Of a stretch of DNA of 64,000 bases, positions 48,087 through 56,273 are shown piece after piece. The notes under the pieces were generated by a model. The model ran no database searches and had not been told where the DNA came from. It was given only the letters and a program-made list of their open reading frames with translations. Source of the stretch: Blautia massiliensis (ex Durand et al. 2017) (lineage in GTDB: Bacteria > Bacillota > Clostridia > Lachnospirales > Lachnospiraceae); contig NZ_LN913006.1 in the NCBI RefSeq assembly GCF_001487165.1, forward strand, positions 1,511,651-1,575,650, in the 5' to 3' direction. A program made the position numbers and the translations under genes. Each line of letters begins with the position of its first letter. The stretch's first letter is position 1.

Positions 48087-48378
48087 GTTGTCCCTCTTTT
48101 ATTTTCCCTATCTTCTGAGCGATTTTGTCCACAGTGTCATTGACTGCTGCTACATCATCAATCAATCTGTCTAACTGGTCACGTTCCACGTCTACCTGCA
48201 CCGTGATTCTGCTCGTTGGTCTCTCCTGTAGTATTGCGTATCCCACGGGCATCAATGGCCCTCCGGAACAATTCGCGCACACTTGACCGTCTTGATACTC
48301 TCTCGGTATCACATTCAGCATTCCACACGCCTGGCATTGTGTAACCATATAATCTGCTGCATCGCTTGTCCTTGCCAT
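48028..48378 (-). CDS. Zinc-ribbon phage protein
   Basis: 116 aa, N-terminal Cys4 ribbon (TQCQACGMLNVIPREYQ ... CANCSG, about 13-39), then a helical coiled-coil part (RDQLDRLIDDVAAVNDTVDK). Lies between the HNH gene and terminase. Perhaps a packaging or regulatory factor; unknown. Confidence 0.65.
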   Translation of the reverse strand: MARTSDAADYMVTQCQACGMLNVIPREYQDGQVCANCSGGPLMPVGYAILQERPTSRITVQVDVERDQLDRLIDDVAAVNDTVDKIAQKIGKIKEGQHEAGTDHRMRRTKDKGIQL

Positions 48379-48379
48379 A

Positions 48380-48721
48380 TCAATCCCACCTTTCCTCTGT
48401 CAGAGTTTCTTTCTTCTCTGGTTTCCTGTATCCATGCACTGCCTCATGGCAGTCGTGACACAGACTGACCAGGTTCCTTTTCCGTACACCATGCCACTCA
48501 TACCATATCTCCAGTGCCATATCCGGATGTTTCCTCACGTAGTTCACGTGATGCACGGTCGTTGCCGGTGTGTATTTGTGATGTTCTCTGCATCTCTGAC
48601 ACTCACTGTGATCCATCTTCAATACCTGCTTCCGGATCTGTTTCCATCGTGTCCACGTGTAGAATCTATGTATGTCGTTCTCCACGCACCAGCGCGTAAA
48701 TTCTTTTTCCTGTTCTGTCAT
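48380..48721 (-). CDS. HNH endonuclease (packaging-associated)
   Basis: 113 aa with the zinc-supported HNH core: CQRCREHHKYTPATTVHHVN, NLVSLCHDCHEAVHG. HNH nucleases next to terminase genes are needed for cos-type cutting and maturation in HK97-like phages, which suggests that this phage has cohesive ends. Ribosome binding site and start are clear. Confidence 0.88.
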   Translation of the reverse strand: MTEQEKEFTRWCVENDIHRFYTWTRWKQIRKQVLKMDHSECQRCREHHKYTPATTVHHVNYVRKHPDMALEIWYEWHGVRKRNLVSLCHDCHEAVHGYRKPEKKETLTEERWD

Positions 48722-48749
48722 TCTTCTTCAACAGCAAAGAGCACCCGGA

Positions 48750-48959
48750 TCATTCCGAGTGCTCTTCGTTCATTTTGTCTGTAAATTCTTTCATCATTTT
48801 CATTAGTTGTCCTGCCTGGCTGACGTTTGCTTTCCTGCAGGCTTCGGCGTATTGTTCTGCTATATCCCGTTTCAGTTTATAGCTCTTTGATATCCATCCG
48901 GCTTTGTCCTGATATTTCTTTGACGCTACCGTCTGTGGCTTCGGATTACCTGTTGGCAC
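48750..48959 (-). CDS. Small phage DNA-binding-like protein
   Basis: 69 aa, basic N-terminus and two helices (WISKSYKLKRDIAEQYAEAC, SQAGQLMKMMKEFTDKMNEE), like an Arc/ribbon-helix-helix protein. GTG start at 48959 with GGAGGG upstream. Stands at the head of the HNH-terminase block; could be a transcription regulator. Confidence 0.6.
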   Translation of the reverse strand: MPTGNPKPQTVASKKYQDKAGWISKSYKLKRDIAEQYAEACRKANVSQAGQLMKMMKEFTDKMNEEHSE

Positions 48960-49044
48960 TGTTATCCCTCCGTTTCCGGATGAGATAATACACCAATTTG
49001 GCTAAACCGATCGCTACAAAGAATATTCCCAGTTTCCACAGCAT
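48946..49044 (-). CDS. 32-aa single-helix membrane protein
   Basis: Short frame LWKLGIFFVAIGLAKLVYYL plus a basic tail RKRRDNSANR gives one membrane helix with positive-inside topology. Overlaps the next gene start by 14 bp, with its 3' end carrying that gene's ribosome binding site. Too short for ordinary gene calling; coding status is likely but not certain. Confidence 0.5.
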   Translation of the reverse strand: MLWKLGIFFVAIGLAKLVYYLIRKRRDNSANR

Positions 49045-49107
49045 ACTTTACACAGATGAGTTATTGTGTTATATTTTGTTTAAGAGAAGGGCTTTCGCCC
49101 CTCTCTG

Positions 49108-49239
49108 CTAATTTAATAGCTTATCGAGAATCAGTAGAATGATTCCGATGACCAAGTCCGTTATCGCTCCGAGTAGCCAGCTCTTTAAGTCGATATCGGA
49201 CTTTTTCTTTTCCGGATGCTTCCGGTTCTTGTTACTCAT
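49108..49239 (-). CDS. 43-aa membrane protein, first gene after the late promoter
   Basis: SNKNRKHPEKKKSDIDLKSW is a basic head followed by one membrane helix (LLGAITDLVIGIILLILDKLL). An excellent ribosome binding site GGAGGTGAG precedes ATG at 49239. It starts only about 20 nt after the predicted transcription start of the promoter at 49265-49293. Unknown role. Confidence 0.65.
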   Translation of the reverse strand: MSNKNRKHPEKKKSDIDLKSWLLGAITDLVIGIILLILDKLLN

Positions 49240-49264
49240 CTGTTTCTCACCTCCTTATATTTAT

Positions 49265-49293
49265 ATTATACAATATGGTGCACCATATGTCAA
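49265..49293 (-). promoter_or_regulatory. Consensus promoter with a palindromic operator in its spacer
   Basis: On the minus strand TTGACA (49288-49293) and TATAAT (49265-49270) are both perfect and spaced 17 nt. The spacer contains the perfect 16-bp palindrome ATATGGTGCACCATAT (49273-49288). A repressor bound there would block RNA polymerase. The promoter points into the membrane-protein, HNH and terminase genes, so it may be the late promoter. Confidence 0.85.
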
Positions 49294-49371
49294 GTAATAT
49301 CATAAAAGCACCTAACATAATGTCAGATGCTTTACAGAGGTGTGCTATTGGCCAGATATGGGTATATCTGA

Positions 49372-49440
49372 TCGGAATGGCAGGATTCGAACCTGCGACC
49401 TCACTTTTGTAGTGCGCTCTTCCACCTGAGCTACGTTCCG
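49372..49440 (-). tRNA. tRNA-like gene with a shortened anticodon arm
   Basis: The reverse complement has an acceptor stem CGGAACG / CATTCCG (one mismatch), D-arm GCTC AGGTGGAA GAGC, and T-arm GCAGG TTCGAAT CCTGC, all normal. The whole is 69 nt, about 4 nt short in the anticodon region: CACT ACAAA AGTG leaves a 5-nt loop, or a 7-nt loop TACAAAA without U33. No standard isotype can be assigned. CCA is not encoded. It may be a decayed phage tRNA or a functional tRNA mimic. Confidence 0.6.
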
Positions 49441-49554
49441 AAACCACTGTCTGTGGGTTGACAGTGGAATTTGCGAAAGGAGGATTTCATTTATTTTTCC
49501 TGAAATCCATTGTAATAATAACACAGATATTGTGTGTACTTCCATGTACTCTTT

Positions 49555-49977
49555 TCAGATTTTAAAATTTTGTAATGCTCGACCATGAATCTTATGTATC
49601 CATTTCCAGCTATAATTCATCTTCAAGGCTACTTCCTCCCATTTCAGTCCTGTTATATATCTCAATCTCAGCACTTCCTGTTCATCCTCATTTTCCATCT
49701 GTTTGATTTGCCTTTCAATCTTCTGATAACATCTGGCTTTTTCCAGGCGTTCTACCTTCAGGAGCTCGATCTGCTCATCCAGAATAGCTATGTAGTCTGA
49801 CAGATCGGACTGGTTGCTGCCTTTTGGCATCCCGTCATTGGCCACGGCAGGGAACATCTTGTCTGCCCTCAGTCTCTGGATCTCGTCAAGGATATCTTTT
49901 TCTCTCTTCACTGCTCTTCGATAGGATTTCAGATATTCTTTTTTCTCTTCGTTTTCTTTCTGGATTTCTGTTTCCAC
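49555..49977 (-). CDS. ArpU/sigma-like late transcription regulator (DUF1492-type)
   Basis: 140 aa with a coiled-coil N-terminal half (EEKKEYLKSYRRAVKREKDI) and a C-terminal sigma region 4-like helix-turn-helix (EVLRLRYITGLKWEEVALKM, NYSWKWIHKIHGRAL). Such proteins activate late genes in Gram-positive siphoviruses and lie just before the packaging block, as here. The tRNA-like gene and the operator-containing promoter lie directly downstream. Confidence 0.82.
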   Translation of the reverse strand: METEIQKENEEKKEYLKSYRRAVKREKDILDEIQRLRADKMFPAVANDGMPKGSNQSDLSDYIAILDEQIELLKVERLEKARCYQKIERQIKQMENEDEQEVLRLRYITGLKWEEVALKMNYSWKWIHKIHGRALQNFKI

Positions 49978-50044
49978 TGGTATCCTCCCCTTTCGATGCT
50001 TTTAGCCGGGAGCATACACGTTCCCGGCTTTCTCTGCATTTCTT

Positions 50045-50968
50045 TTATTTATCCGCGATCACGGCATCGGCTCCCTGGACTGTAACCCAGCCATTTTTGT
50101 AATGTGCTTCTGCTTCCTTCATTTTGATCAATTCATCTGTAATGGATGCACTGAGTTCTTTATTAGCCTCTGCCTGTGCTTTTGCCTTGGTTTTTGTGTT
50201 TTCTGCTTCAGCTGCTGCTTTAACCTTAGCTTTCTTTGCGTCTGCCTCTGCCTTGGTCAGTTCGATCTGAGCGTCCGCTTCTGCCTGGAGCTTCTCTGTT
50301 TCCTTCTGGACTTTTACTTTTTCCTGCTCTGCCTGCGCCTGCTGTTTTTCCTGCAGGGCAGTAACACGATTATCAATGGCCTGTTTCAGCTTTTTATCCG
50401 GATGCACGTCCACGATGGAAGCATCCAGGACTTCAATGCCGTATTTTTTATGAAAATCTTTGTTAAGATATTCCGTGATAGCGTTATTCAGCTCAGATCT
50501 GTTTCCGGAATAGATGTCCATCATTGAATAATCGGTTGTAACCTCAGAAATCTTTGACTTCAAAACAGTTTTGACACGGTTTTCGATAATATCTTCCCCG
50601 TCCATTCCCTTGAAACGTTTGTATGTATCAATCACTGTATCTGGATCGTATCGGTAACTCATCTGGAAAGATACTGTAATGCTGGCATCGTCTGATGTGG
50701 CTACTTTGAAAGAATCATCCTCTTTACTGCCATCCCTTTTGTCCTTTGTGAGAACGAGGATCTCATTGCTGGTACTGAATTCTTTTACTTTGTTCATCGG
50801 TGCGATAAAATGCATTCCCGTGGTGAGTACTGTGTCCTGTACTCCATCTTTATAGTTGTAGACGATACCAACTTTACCTGTGCCGATAAAATCCATTCTT
50901 GATACAGTGTATCCTCCGCCAAGAACTGCTACTGCTGCCACGATTCCGATAATAATCTTACTTTTCAT
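50045..50968 (-). CDS. Phage-encoded SPFH/prohibitin-like membrane protein
   Basis: 307 aa: N-terminal membrane anchor (IIIGIVAAVAVLGGGYTV), SPFH domain (about 25-200; FIGTGKVGIVYNYKDGVQDT, TTGMHFIAPMNKVKEFST) and a long Ala/Lys/Glu coiled coil (about 205-290). Resembles HflC/prohibitin. Possibly shields the lysogen or influences membrane proteases during infection; function in phages is unclear. It overlaps the small membrane protein upstream by 11 bp, and is distinct from the host SPFH protein at 15156-16511, which has zinc ribbons. Confidence 0.85.
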   Translation of the reverse strand: MKSKIIIGIVAAVAVLGGGYTVSRMDFIGTGKVGIVYNYKDGVQDTVLTTGMHFIAPMNKVKEFSTSNEILVLTKDKRDGSKEDDSFKVATSDDASITVSFQMSYRYDPDTVIDTYKRFKGMDGEDIIENRVKTVLKSKISEVTTDYSMMDIYSGNRSELNNAITEYLNKDFHKKYGIEVLDASIVDVHPDKKLKQAIDNRVTALQEKQQAQAEQEKVKVQKETEKLQAEADAQIELTKAEADAKKAKVKAAAEAENTKTKAKAQAEANKELSASITDELIKMKEAEAHYKNGWVTVQGADAVIADK

Positions 50969-51140
50969 TTTTGTTCTCCTTTTCTTTGATAGCTTCTTTT
51001 ACTTTGTTATATGTTTCATCTTCAATCTCGAATTTCTTCTGCTGCCGCCTGATCGACAGGATCACTCTGCTTCCAATCCAGGCCAGCACCAGGGCTGCGA
51101 TTCCGAACACCATACCGGAACCAAGAAATATTACCCACAT
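50958..51140 (-). CDS. Small membrane protein paired with the SPFH gene
   Basis: 60 aa: WVIFLGSGMVFGIAALVLAW gives a membrane helix near the N-terminus, then a charged coiled-coil tail (EDETYNKVKEAIKEKENKNE). ATG at 51140 has GAGGAGGTGAG upstream; a longer frame to 51164 lacks support. Overlap with the SPFH start suggests the two act together. Confidence 0.65.
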   Translation of the reverse strand: MWVIFLGSGMVFGIAALVLAWIGSRVILSIRRQQKKFEIEDETYNKVKEAIKEKENKNEK

Positions 51141-51145
51141 TGTTC

Positions 51146-51334
51146 TCACCTCCTCTGTGGCCATTCTTTTCCCGTTTTCTTATCTCTCAGGCCCATGATT
51201 TCCAGTCCATGGAGCCCCGCCACAGCATTTAAGGCGCAGCTGACATTATAGATGTATGTCGGCATCCGGCCTGCTGCCTGGACTGCCTTACCAGCTGTCG
51301 GATCTGGATAACCTTCATTGTTCTTGTAGCTCAT
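51146..51334 (-). CDS. Small phage protein of unknown function
   Basis: 62 aa (SYKNNEGYPDPTAGKAVQAA..., ending KEWPQRR). It overlaps the upstream gene by 4 bp (ATGA), and the pattern YPDPTAGKA is frequent in small proteins of Firmicutes prophage replication-to-packaging intervals. No motif. Confidence 0.68.
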   Translation of the reverse strand: MSYKNNEGYPDPTAGKAVQAAGRMPTYIYNVSCALNAVAGLHGLEIMGLRDKKTGKEWPQRR

Positions 51335-51750
51335 TTCACACCTTCTTTCATTTCCGCAAGTCTTTCTTCTGCATCCTCTCGGCTAGAAAATATGATTTGC
51401 TTGACTTTACCAGCCTTTATGTAGTGAATCGTGTTTCCTGTCAAATACGGATAGTGTATCTCCTGCCAGTCTTCTGGAGGAAGATTTGATGTACCTGGGC
51501 AGTGCTGGTACAGGATGCAGTTACTGCAGGTTCCATCTTCACTGGCCGGCTGGCTTCTACAGAACTGGATCAGTGTGTTGTATGCTGCCAGTGCCAGCTC
51601 TGGAGTAATGTCCAACTTCTTTTCATGTTTCTTCATTCTGGGTTTCTCTGCCTTCCGATACCGGTCACAGTGGTCTCCGTCTTCTACAAGGATTCCTTTA
51701 CGATCACAAAGACCATCGTCGTTATCGATACAGTTTTTGCATGTCTTCAT
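51331..51750 (-). CDS. Cys-rich phage protein
   Basis: 139 aa with cysteine pairs in KTCKNCIDNDDGLCDRKGIL and EDGTCSNCILYQHCPGTSN, consistent with one or two zinc-binding sites, separated by a basic linker. Unknown function. Overlaps the downstream small gene by ATGA. Confidence 0.62.
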   Translation of the reverse strand: MKTCKNCIDNDDGLCDRKGILVEDGDHCDRYRKAEKPRMKKHEKKLDITPELALAAYNTLIQFCRSQPASEDGTCSNCILYQHCPGTSNLPPEDWQEIHYPYLTGNTIHYIKAGKVKQIIFSSREDAEERLAEMKEGVK

Positions 51751-51761
51751 ACCTTTCCTCC

Positions 51762-52007
51762 TTACGATATCCTGATTGCTCTGTTTACCCGGCGCTGGCC
51801 TTTTGGCCTGGGTGTGAAAATCTCTTTTTCTTTACATTCCATCGGACTGCAGCCCCTTGGGTGACCTGTGATCAAAAGATATTCGCAGAACCTGGAACCA
51901 GTCGTGTTTGTGTCTCCGCCTCTGGAAAAATACAGGCATTTCTCGCAATGTTTCTTTTTGTTATGATTAATCTCTCTTTCTGTCAGTTCTGACCATTTCT
52001 TCATCAT
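51762..52007 (-). CDS. Small zinc-finger-like phage protein
   Basis: 81 aa. Cysteines CEKCLYFSRG...FCEYLLITGHPRGCSPMEC form a plausible Cys4-5 site, and the C-terminus is basic. Overlaps the end of the HNH-like gene by 41 bp. Such proteins are often seen in phage regulatory regions. Confidence 0.62.
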   Translation of the reverse strand: MMKKWSELTEREINHNKKKHCEKCLYFSRGGDTNTTGSRFCEYLLITGHPRGCSPMECKEKEIFTPRPKGQRRVNRAIRIS

Positions 52008-52368
52008 TCTCTCCTGACGGACCTAAAAAGTTTCGTCCGAACACTTCCATAAATTTTGCGTGATCATATCTCTTTTCAAATTCTCTCTGTGCCATGCGCT
52101 GCATCTCATGCCGGATCCGGGCGTTGTTGTGTACAGCCTCCGGGCCGTAGATGTGATGATCATTGCACAGGTATACTTTCAGACCATATTCCTCGGAGTT
52201 CTTCCGGTTTGGTCCTCCGAACACATGATGCTCATCAAGGATCCTGTGTTCATTCCAGTTATCGTGAAGCGCAACACAGAGATAGCAGGTCCGGCTGCTC
52301 TTGTCATGCAGGATGCTGGCTGGATGGCGCATTCTCTTTTTCTTACTTTTTTGTTTTGGAAATAACAT
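51967..52368 (-). CDS. Phage HNH-like zinc protein
   Basis: 133 aa. The core TCYLCVALHDNW, DEHHVFGGPNRKNSEEYGL and VYLCNDHHIYGPEAVHNNA has the Cys/His spacing of an HNH (beta-beta-alpha metal) nuclease fold, and the ending FMEVFGRNFL is family typical. It lies in the replication block. Function likely in recombination or replication; not shown. Confidence 0.7.
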   Translation of the reverse strand: MLFPKQKSKKKRMRHPASILHDKSSRTCYLCVALHDNWNEHRILDEHHVFGGPNRKNSEEYGLKVYLCNDHHIYGPEAVHNNARIRHEMQRMAQREFEKRYDHAKFMEVFGRNFLGPSGENDEEMVRTDRKRD

Positions 52369-52442
52369 TTCTGCCCCTTCCCGGGGAGGTCAGGGCCTCC
52401 CCTTATGTAGTTGTGATATATTTGGATTTTCAAAAACACCCT

Positions 52443-53699
52443 TTACTCAATCCATGGACGTCCTTTTTTGTCCACTTTTCCACGCAGCCATTCTTCCCAG
52501 AAGCTGATCTCTCGTAACCTGGAGAATGGTATGCTTCCAAAGGTCCGCATTGCTGCTGCCACGTAATCCGCCCAGCCGTATAATGTGAGCGTTTCAAGAT
52601 ATTCTTTCCGGGTTATTGCTTTTTCCGGAATAGCTTCCGGAATAGTTTCATTGTTTTCCGGTACTGGGTCGGACTTCTGTTCTTCTTTATGGATCCCCGG
52701 TACAGAATCTTCTGGTTTCTTCGGGATATCTGGTTCTTGCACCGGTTCCGGCATATATTCCGGATGCTGATCGATACTGTCCTGTCCAGGAATCTGTTCT
52801 TCCTGTTGCGCCGGCGCAATCTCTGGTTTTTCCATCACCTTCTCCGCCGAAATATCCCCATGTACATTCCCGATGTTTTTACCGCTATGCTCTGGCATTT
52901 TCGGTTCCACAGGTTCTTCCTGCTTCTGGGCTGTTGTTCCCTCGTCCGGCAGTACCCCGAAGCATTTCTCCCAGGTATGGGCCCCTGCATCGTACTCATC
53001 GAACAGGCTATGCACAACATCGAGGAAATATCGATATGTGATATCCACCGGCGTCTCTCCGAACACCTTGACCATGATCCCTTTTGTTTCCTCGTAAAAC
53101 ATCAGATACACAGTGCCTTTCCGGTAACTCCTGCTGCCGGACGGGCTGATCATCTCTGCCAGGTCTTTTGGTTCCATAATTGAGCTGTACACTGCGTTGA
53201 GGATATCTTTATTCTCCCTGCAAAACTCCTGTATCGTTGCTTTCAGCTTTTCTTCCGGGCTTTTTGCATCCTTCCAGTCAAGCAGCCGGGCCGGATCTGC
53301 TTCATTTTCTTTTTCAAACCTCTGGAATTCTCTGATATCCTCCCTTTTCACTTCCGGCGTGAACATCTGCCGGTCTGCTTCCTGGACCTGCAGGAGTTCG
53401 GTCAGCTGCGAGAACTTAAATTCCCGGTACTGTTCTTTCAATTCCGGTGTATCCCCATCTGTAGAATATGTTTCATATACGTTCATAAAACGGCTTACAC
53501 CGGTCCTGGTCATTCCATATTCTGCGGCCGCAAATTCGGCTATGCTGCTGTATCCGTCATTTTTATAAGCACCTGACCGGTCGATCCTCGTCAGCTGCCA
53601 TCCGATCCGGACAAAACTCTTTACGATACCCCCAAGATTATTTTTGATGTCATTTTTACTCTGGATGTATTCATCCATGCTCAGCTGTACATATTCCAT
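52443..53699 (-). CDS. Replication-region phage protein with Pro/Glu-rich linker
   Basis: 418 aa. The N-terminal part (about 1-130; NLGGIVKSFVRIGWQLTRID, YSSIAEFAAAEYGMTRTGVS) resembles ParB/DUF3102-like DNA-binding proteins with a helix-turn-helix. A middle domain (about 150-245) precedes a long low-complexity Pro/Glu linker (about 250-355), and a small C-terminal domain ends FWEEWLRGKVDKKGRPWIE. It carries palindrome copy 2 in the linker region. Located downstream of pcfJ. I cannot name a function. Confidence 0.68.
   Translation of the reverse strand: MEYVQLSMDEYIQSKNDIKNNLGGIVKSFVRIGWQLTRIDRSGAYKNDGYSSIAEFAAAEYGMTRTGVSRFMNVYETYSTDGDTPELKEQYREFKFSQLTELLQVQEADRQMFTPEVKREDIREFQRFEKENEADPARLLDWKDAKSPEEKLKATIQEFCRENKDILNAVYSSIMEPKDLAEMISPSGSRSYRKGTVYLMFYEETKGIMVKVFGETPVDITYRYFLDVVHSLFDEYDAGAHTWEKCFGVLPDEGTTAQKQEEPVEPKMPEHSGKNIGNVHGDISAEKVMEKPEIAPAQQEEQIPGQDSIDQHPEYMPEPVQEPDIPKKPEDSVPGIHKEEQKSDPVPENNETIPEAIPEKAITRKEYLETLTLYGWADYVAAAMRTFGSIPFSRLREISFWEEWLRGKVDKKGRPWIE
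52806..52819. repeat. 14-bp palindrome TTGCGCCGGCGCAA, copy 2
   Basis: Identical to copies at 26328 and 56609. Here it is read as Ile-Ala-Pro-Ala-Gln within the linker of the 418-aa protein. Confidence 0.7.
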
Positions 53700-53709
53700 G
53701 CTTTCCTCC

Positions 53710-55782
53710 TTATGCGGTCACTGACTTTATCTGATCTTTTTCCTTTAATGCTTTTATGTATCTTCTCAGATGCCTTTCTATCCTGATTTCATCTGGCTTT
53801 GTATCCCGGATCCCATACCACTGTAGGATCTTTGTCCCGCAGATCTCTATTGTGATATACGGTGTTTCCGGCGCTAACTTTGAACGCAGGAAAAGGATCG
53901 TGCTCCGGCCGGTGTTATGCTTATTCAGATAGCTGTCCCCGCCGACGCAATGATGGAGGATCCTTCCTTCTGCAACGATCTCTTCTGCTGATCTTGCCGG
54001 CCGTATCAGATAATCCTCGTCTTCGTAAATATATTGATTCCTCAGACCCCTGTAGTTCTTTCGGATGTCCGGATATTTTTCGCTAACTGCCTGTTCTCTC
54101 TTGCGGATCTCTTCCGCATTTGTCTCAATGACCATCTGGTCATGGGCAAGCCTCAGGTCTCTCGGAAAAAGGAAAATCTGGTTATGCAGGTCATACCCCC
54201 TCTGTATCCGCATATGCAGATAATCCACATAAGTGCGGGTTACGCCGCTTACAGCACCTGCTGCCCTTCCACACATGGGTTCCTGCATAGTATCCGGGAT
54301 CCCGCATCCGGAATACTGCTCTATCCTGTGCATGAACTTTGCTACTGTGGTATATTTCAATATTTCTTCCAGATCGTTCTGCCGTACCTGGCTTTCCGCA
54401 AGGAATATGCTTTCCTGTACTGTCACGTGGAGTCCCATCCGTTTCTCCATCTGCCACACTTTCAGATAGTCAGGGTTTCCCTGCAAGGTCTTCAGGTCCC
54501 TGAGCCTTCTTTTATAGATTCCAAGAAAACATTCCGGCTTTATGGCATCCTTGTCTGCTATGATCCCGCAGTAGCCCTCTACTATGGATTCCGCTATATG
54601 ATGTAATCCCATTTTCGCAAACATCTCTATCTGCGGCCATTGGATATATCTTTCGAGGTATTCTTTCAAGTTGTACATGGTCTTATGTTTTCCATACATC
54701 TCTGCTGCCGAATATCTCAGGAATGTGGTCCGGAGTTCTTTGTAGCTTTCCGGATATATCTTTGCTGCTTTGATCGAAATGTTGTTCATTCCGCACAAAT
54801 TGCAGTCATCCCAGAATTCTCCGGAGTAAGAACTAAATTTATGATAATCTGTCTGTGGCCTTTTTCCTTTTTCCAGGTAAGTCCTTGCGATCTCAGTTAT
54901 GATCATCTTTTCGCCTGCGCCTATCATGATCTCTTTTTCATCCAGGAAAGTATCCAGTCTGTATATTTTTTCTATCTCCACGTATCTGATCACTGCTCCG
55001 TCGTCCTTATATCTCTGTGCAATAAAGCAGTTCATCCCATGCCCCCATACTCCTTTGGCCTTTCCCTGGGCTTTATACACCCCTGCAGCACCACAATGAG
55101 GGCACGTTCCCACCGAATCATGTTGCGGGACCGGGATTATCTTTTCAAACTGTCCCTCGTAGGTGTCTTTTCTTCTGACCGCTGCCTCCGTCACCTGTCC
55201 GCATGCAGAGCAGGTTATATCCGCATATCTTCCATGACGCTTGTAGTACAGGAAGTGTTCTGTTCCGATACCTGTTTTTTTCGCCCAGTCTTCCAGTCCT
55301 TTCGGAAGCGGCGGGGTGTTCTGTTCCCGTTCTTTAAGCCTGTCCGCACGTTTGTCTTCCCTTTTCTGGACTCTTTGCGCTTTGATGTTATAGATCAGGC
55401 TCTGCAGGGCACCTACCCAGGTGGTGTATTTCCGTTCCCACGTATCTCCAGTAAACTTCCACACCATATCTCCCTGGGACCTAGCCATATAACACTTGTT
55501 GTCTCTTTTTTTGCAGTTACTGCCGATCTTTTCCCTTTCTTCATCCAGACCTGCTGCCGACCAGACCCCTGCATCCGGATAATACAAGCCCCAGTCCTTC
55601 TGGGTAAACACCATCCGGATCCACGGGGTCTGCAGCTCCCGTTTTTTGTTTTCGTAAACTTCAACAAACAGATGGCTCTCTCCACGGATATCCTGCAAAA
55701 ATACAACTGCTGTGTTACGATACTGTTTGTCTGCCCTGACGCCACCCCGGAAAGGGATCTTTTCTATCTCCTTTTTCTTCAT
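53710..55782 (-). CDS. PcfJ-like protein
   Basis: 690 aa. The C-terminal signature EGRILHHCVGGDSYLNKHNT (about 610-630) with ILFLRSK and YITIEI is that of PcfJ domain proteins first seen on conjugative plasmids. A zinc ribbon lies at about 195-235 (TCSACGQVTEAA...GTCPHCGAAG). Paired with pcfK just upstream (4-bp overlap). The role is not understood; in phages it sits in replication modules. Homology to RNA/DNA-processing proteins has been proposed only by inference. Confidence 0.86.
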   Translation of the reverse strand: MKKKEIEKIPFRGGVRADKQYRNTAVVFLQDIRGESHLFVEVYENKKRELQTPWIRMVFTQKDWGLYYPDAGVWSAAGLDEEREKIGSNCKKRDNKCYMARSQGDMVWKFTGDTWERKYTTWVGALQSLIYNIKAQRVQKREDKRADRLKEREQNTPPLPKGLEDWAKKTGIGTEHFLYYKRHGRYADITCSACGQVTEAAVRRKDTYEGQFEKIIPVPQHDSVGTCPHCGAAGVYKAQGKAKGVWGHGMNCFIAQRYKDDGAVIRYVEIEKIYRLDTFLDEKEIMIGAGEKMIITEIARTYLEKGKRPQTDYHKFSSYSGEFWDDCNLCGMNNISIKAAKIYPESYKELRTTFLRYSAAEMYGKHKTMYNLKEYLERYIQWPQIEMFAKMGLHHIAESIVEGYCGIIADKDAIKPECFLGIYKRRLRDLKTLQGNPDYLKVWQMEKRMGLHVTVQESIFLAESQVRQNDLEEILKYTTVAKFMHRIEQYSGCGIPDTMQEPMCGRAAGAVSGVTRTYVDYLHMRIQRGYDLHNQIFLFPRDLRLAHDQMVIETNAEEIRKREQAVSEKYPDIRKNYRGLRNQYIYEDEDYLIRPARSAEEIVAEGRILHHCVGGDSYLNKHNTGRSTILFLRSKLAPETPYITIEICGTKILQWYGIRDTKPDEIRIERHLRRYIKALKEKDQIKSVTA

Positions 55783-56273
55783 TTCCTGCTGCCTCCCAGA
55801 TAGTAATCACGGATCAGTTTTTTTGCGGTACCCATGTCCGGATCTCCGAAGGTCACTTTTCCGGCGTTGACTCCTGCAGCCTTTATGATCTCCTTGTCCA
55901 CAGGTACCTGGTTCTTAAAGGCATGCTTCAAGATCTCTGCGATGCACTGCTTCAGGCTCTTTCCTTTCTTGCGGACCTGGTGTGCGACCATCTCATCCTC
56001 CATGCAGAGCCCACGGATATACTCCACCCAGTCATTCATCAGACCGGCCAGTTTCAGGGATCCGCATTCCACATCCAATTTCCCCATGGCGGCCGTCACA
56101 GCATCGCAAAGATACGGGATATCGCCGGACTGATACATCTCAACATAGTCTTCCGGGATGCCGTTCTCCTGCGCCATCACTTTCAGGTTCTGGATATCTC
56201 CTTCATTCAGCAGGTTCTCTGCAAGCTCGTTGATCTCCCTGCAGCTGCTCATCTCTCCAAATCTTTCGAACAT
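55779..56273 (-). CDS. PcfK-like protein
   Basis: 164 aa with SLKLAGLMNDWVEYIRGLCM, KSLKQCIAEILKHAFKNQVP and KVTFGDPDMGTAKKLIRDYY, the pattern of PcfK family proteins. Overlaps pcfJ by 4 bp; the two form a conserved pair in Firmicutes mobile elements. Molecular function unknown. Confidence 0.84.
   Translation of the reverse strand: MFERFGEMSSCREINELAENLLNEGDIQNLKVMAQENGIPEDYVEMYQSGDIPYLCDAVTAAMGKLDVECGSLKLAGLMNDWVEYIRGLCMEDEMVAHQVRKKGKSLKQCIAEILKHAFKNQVPVDKEIIKAAGVNAGKVTFGDPDMGTAKKLIRDYYLGGSRK

Noticed and set aside
49981..50044. Terminator between the late regulator and the SPFH gene
   Set aside because: A stem AGCCGGGA / TCCCGGCT exists, but the following bases are not a T-run on the minus strand; kept out for lack of support.
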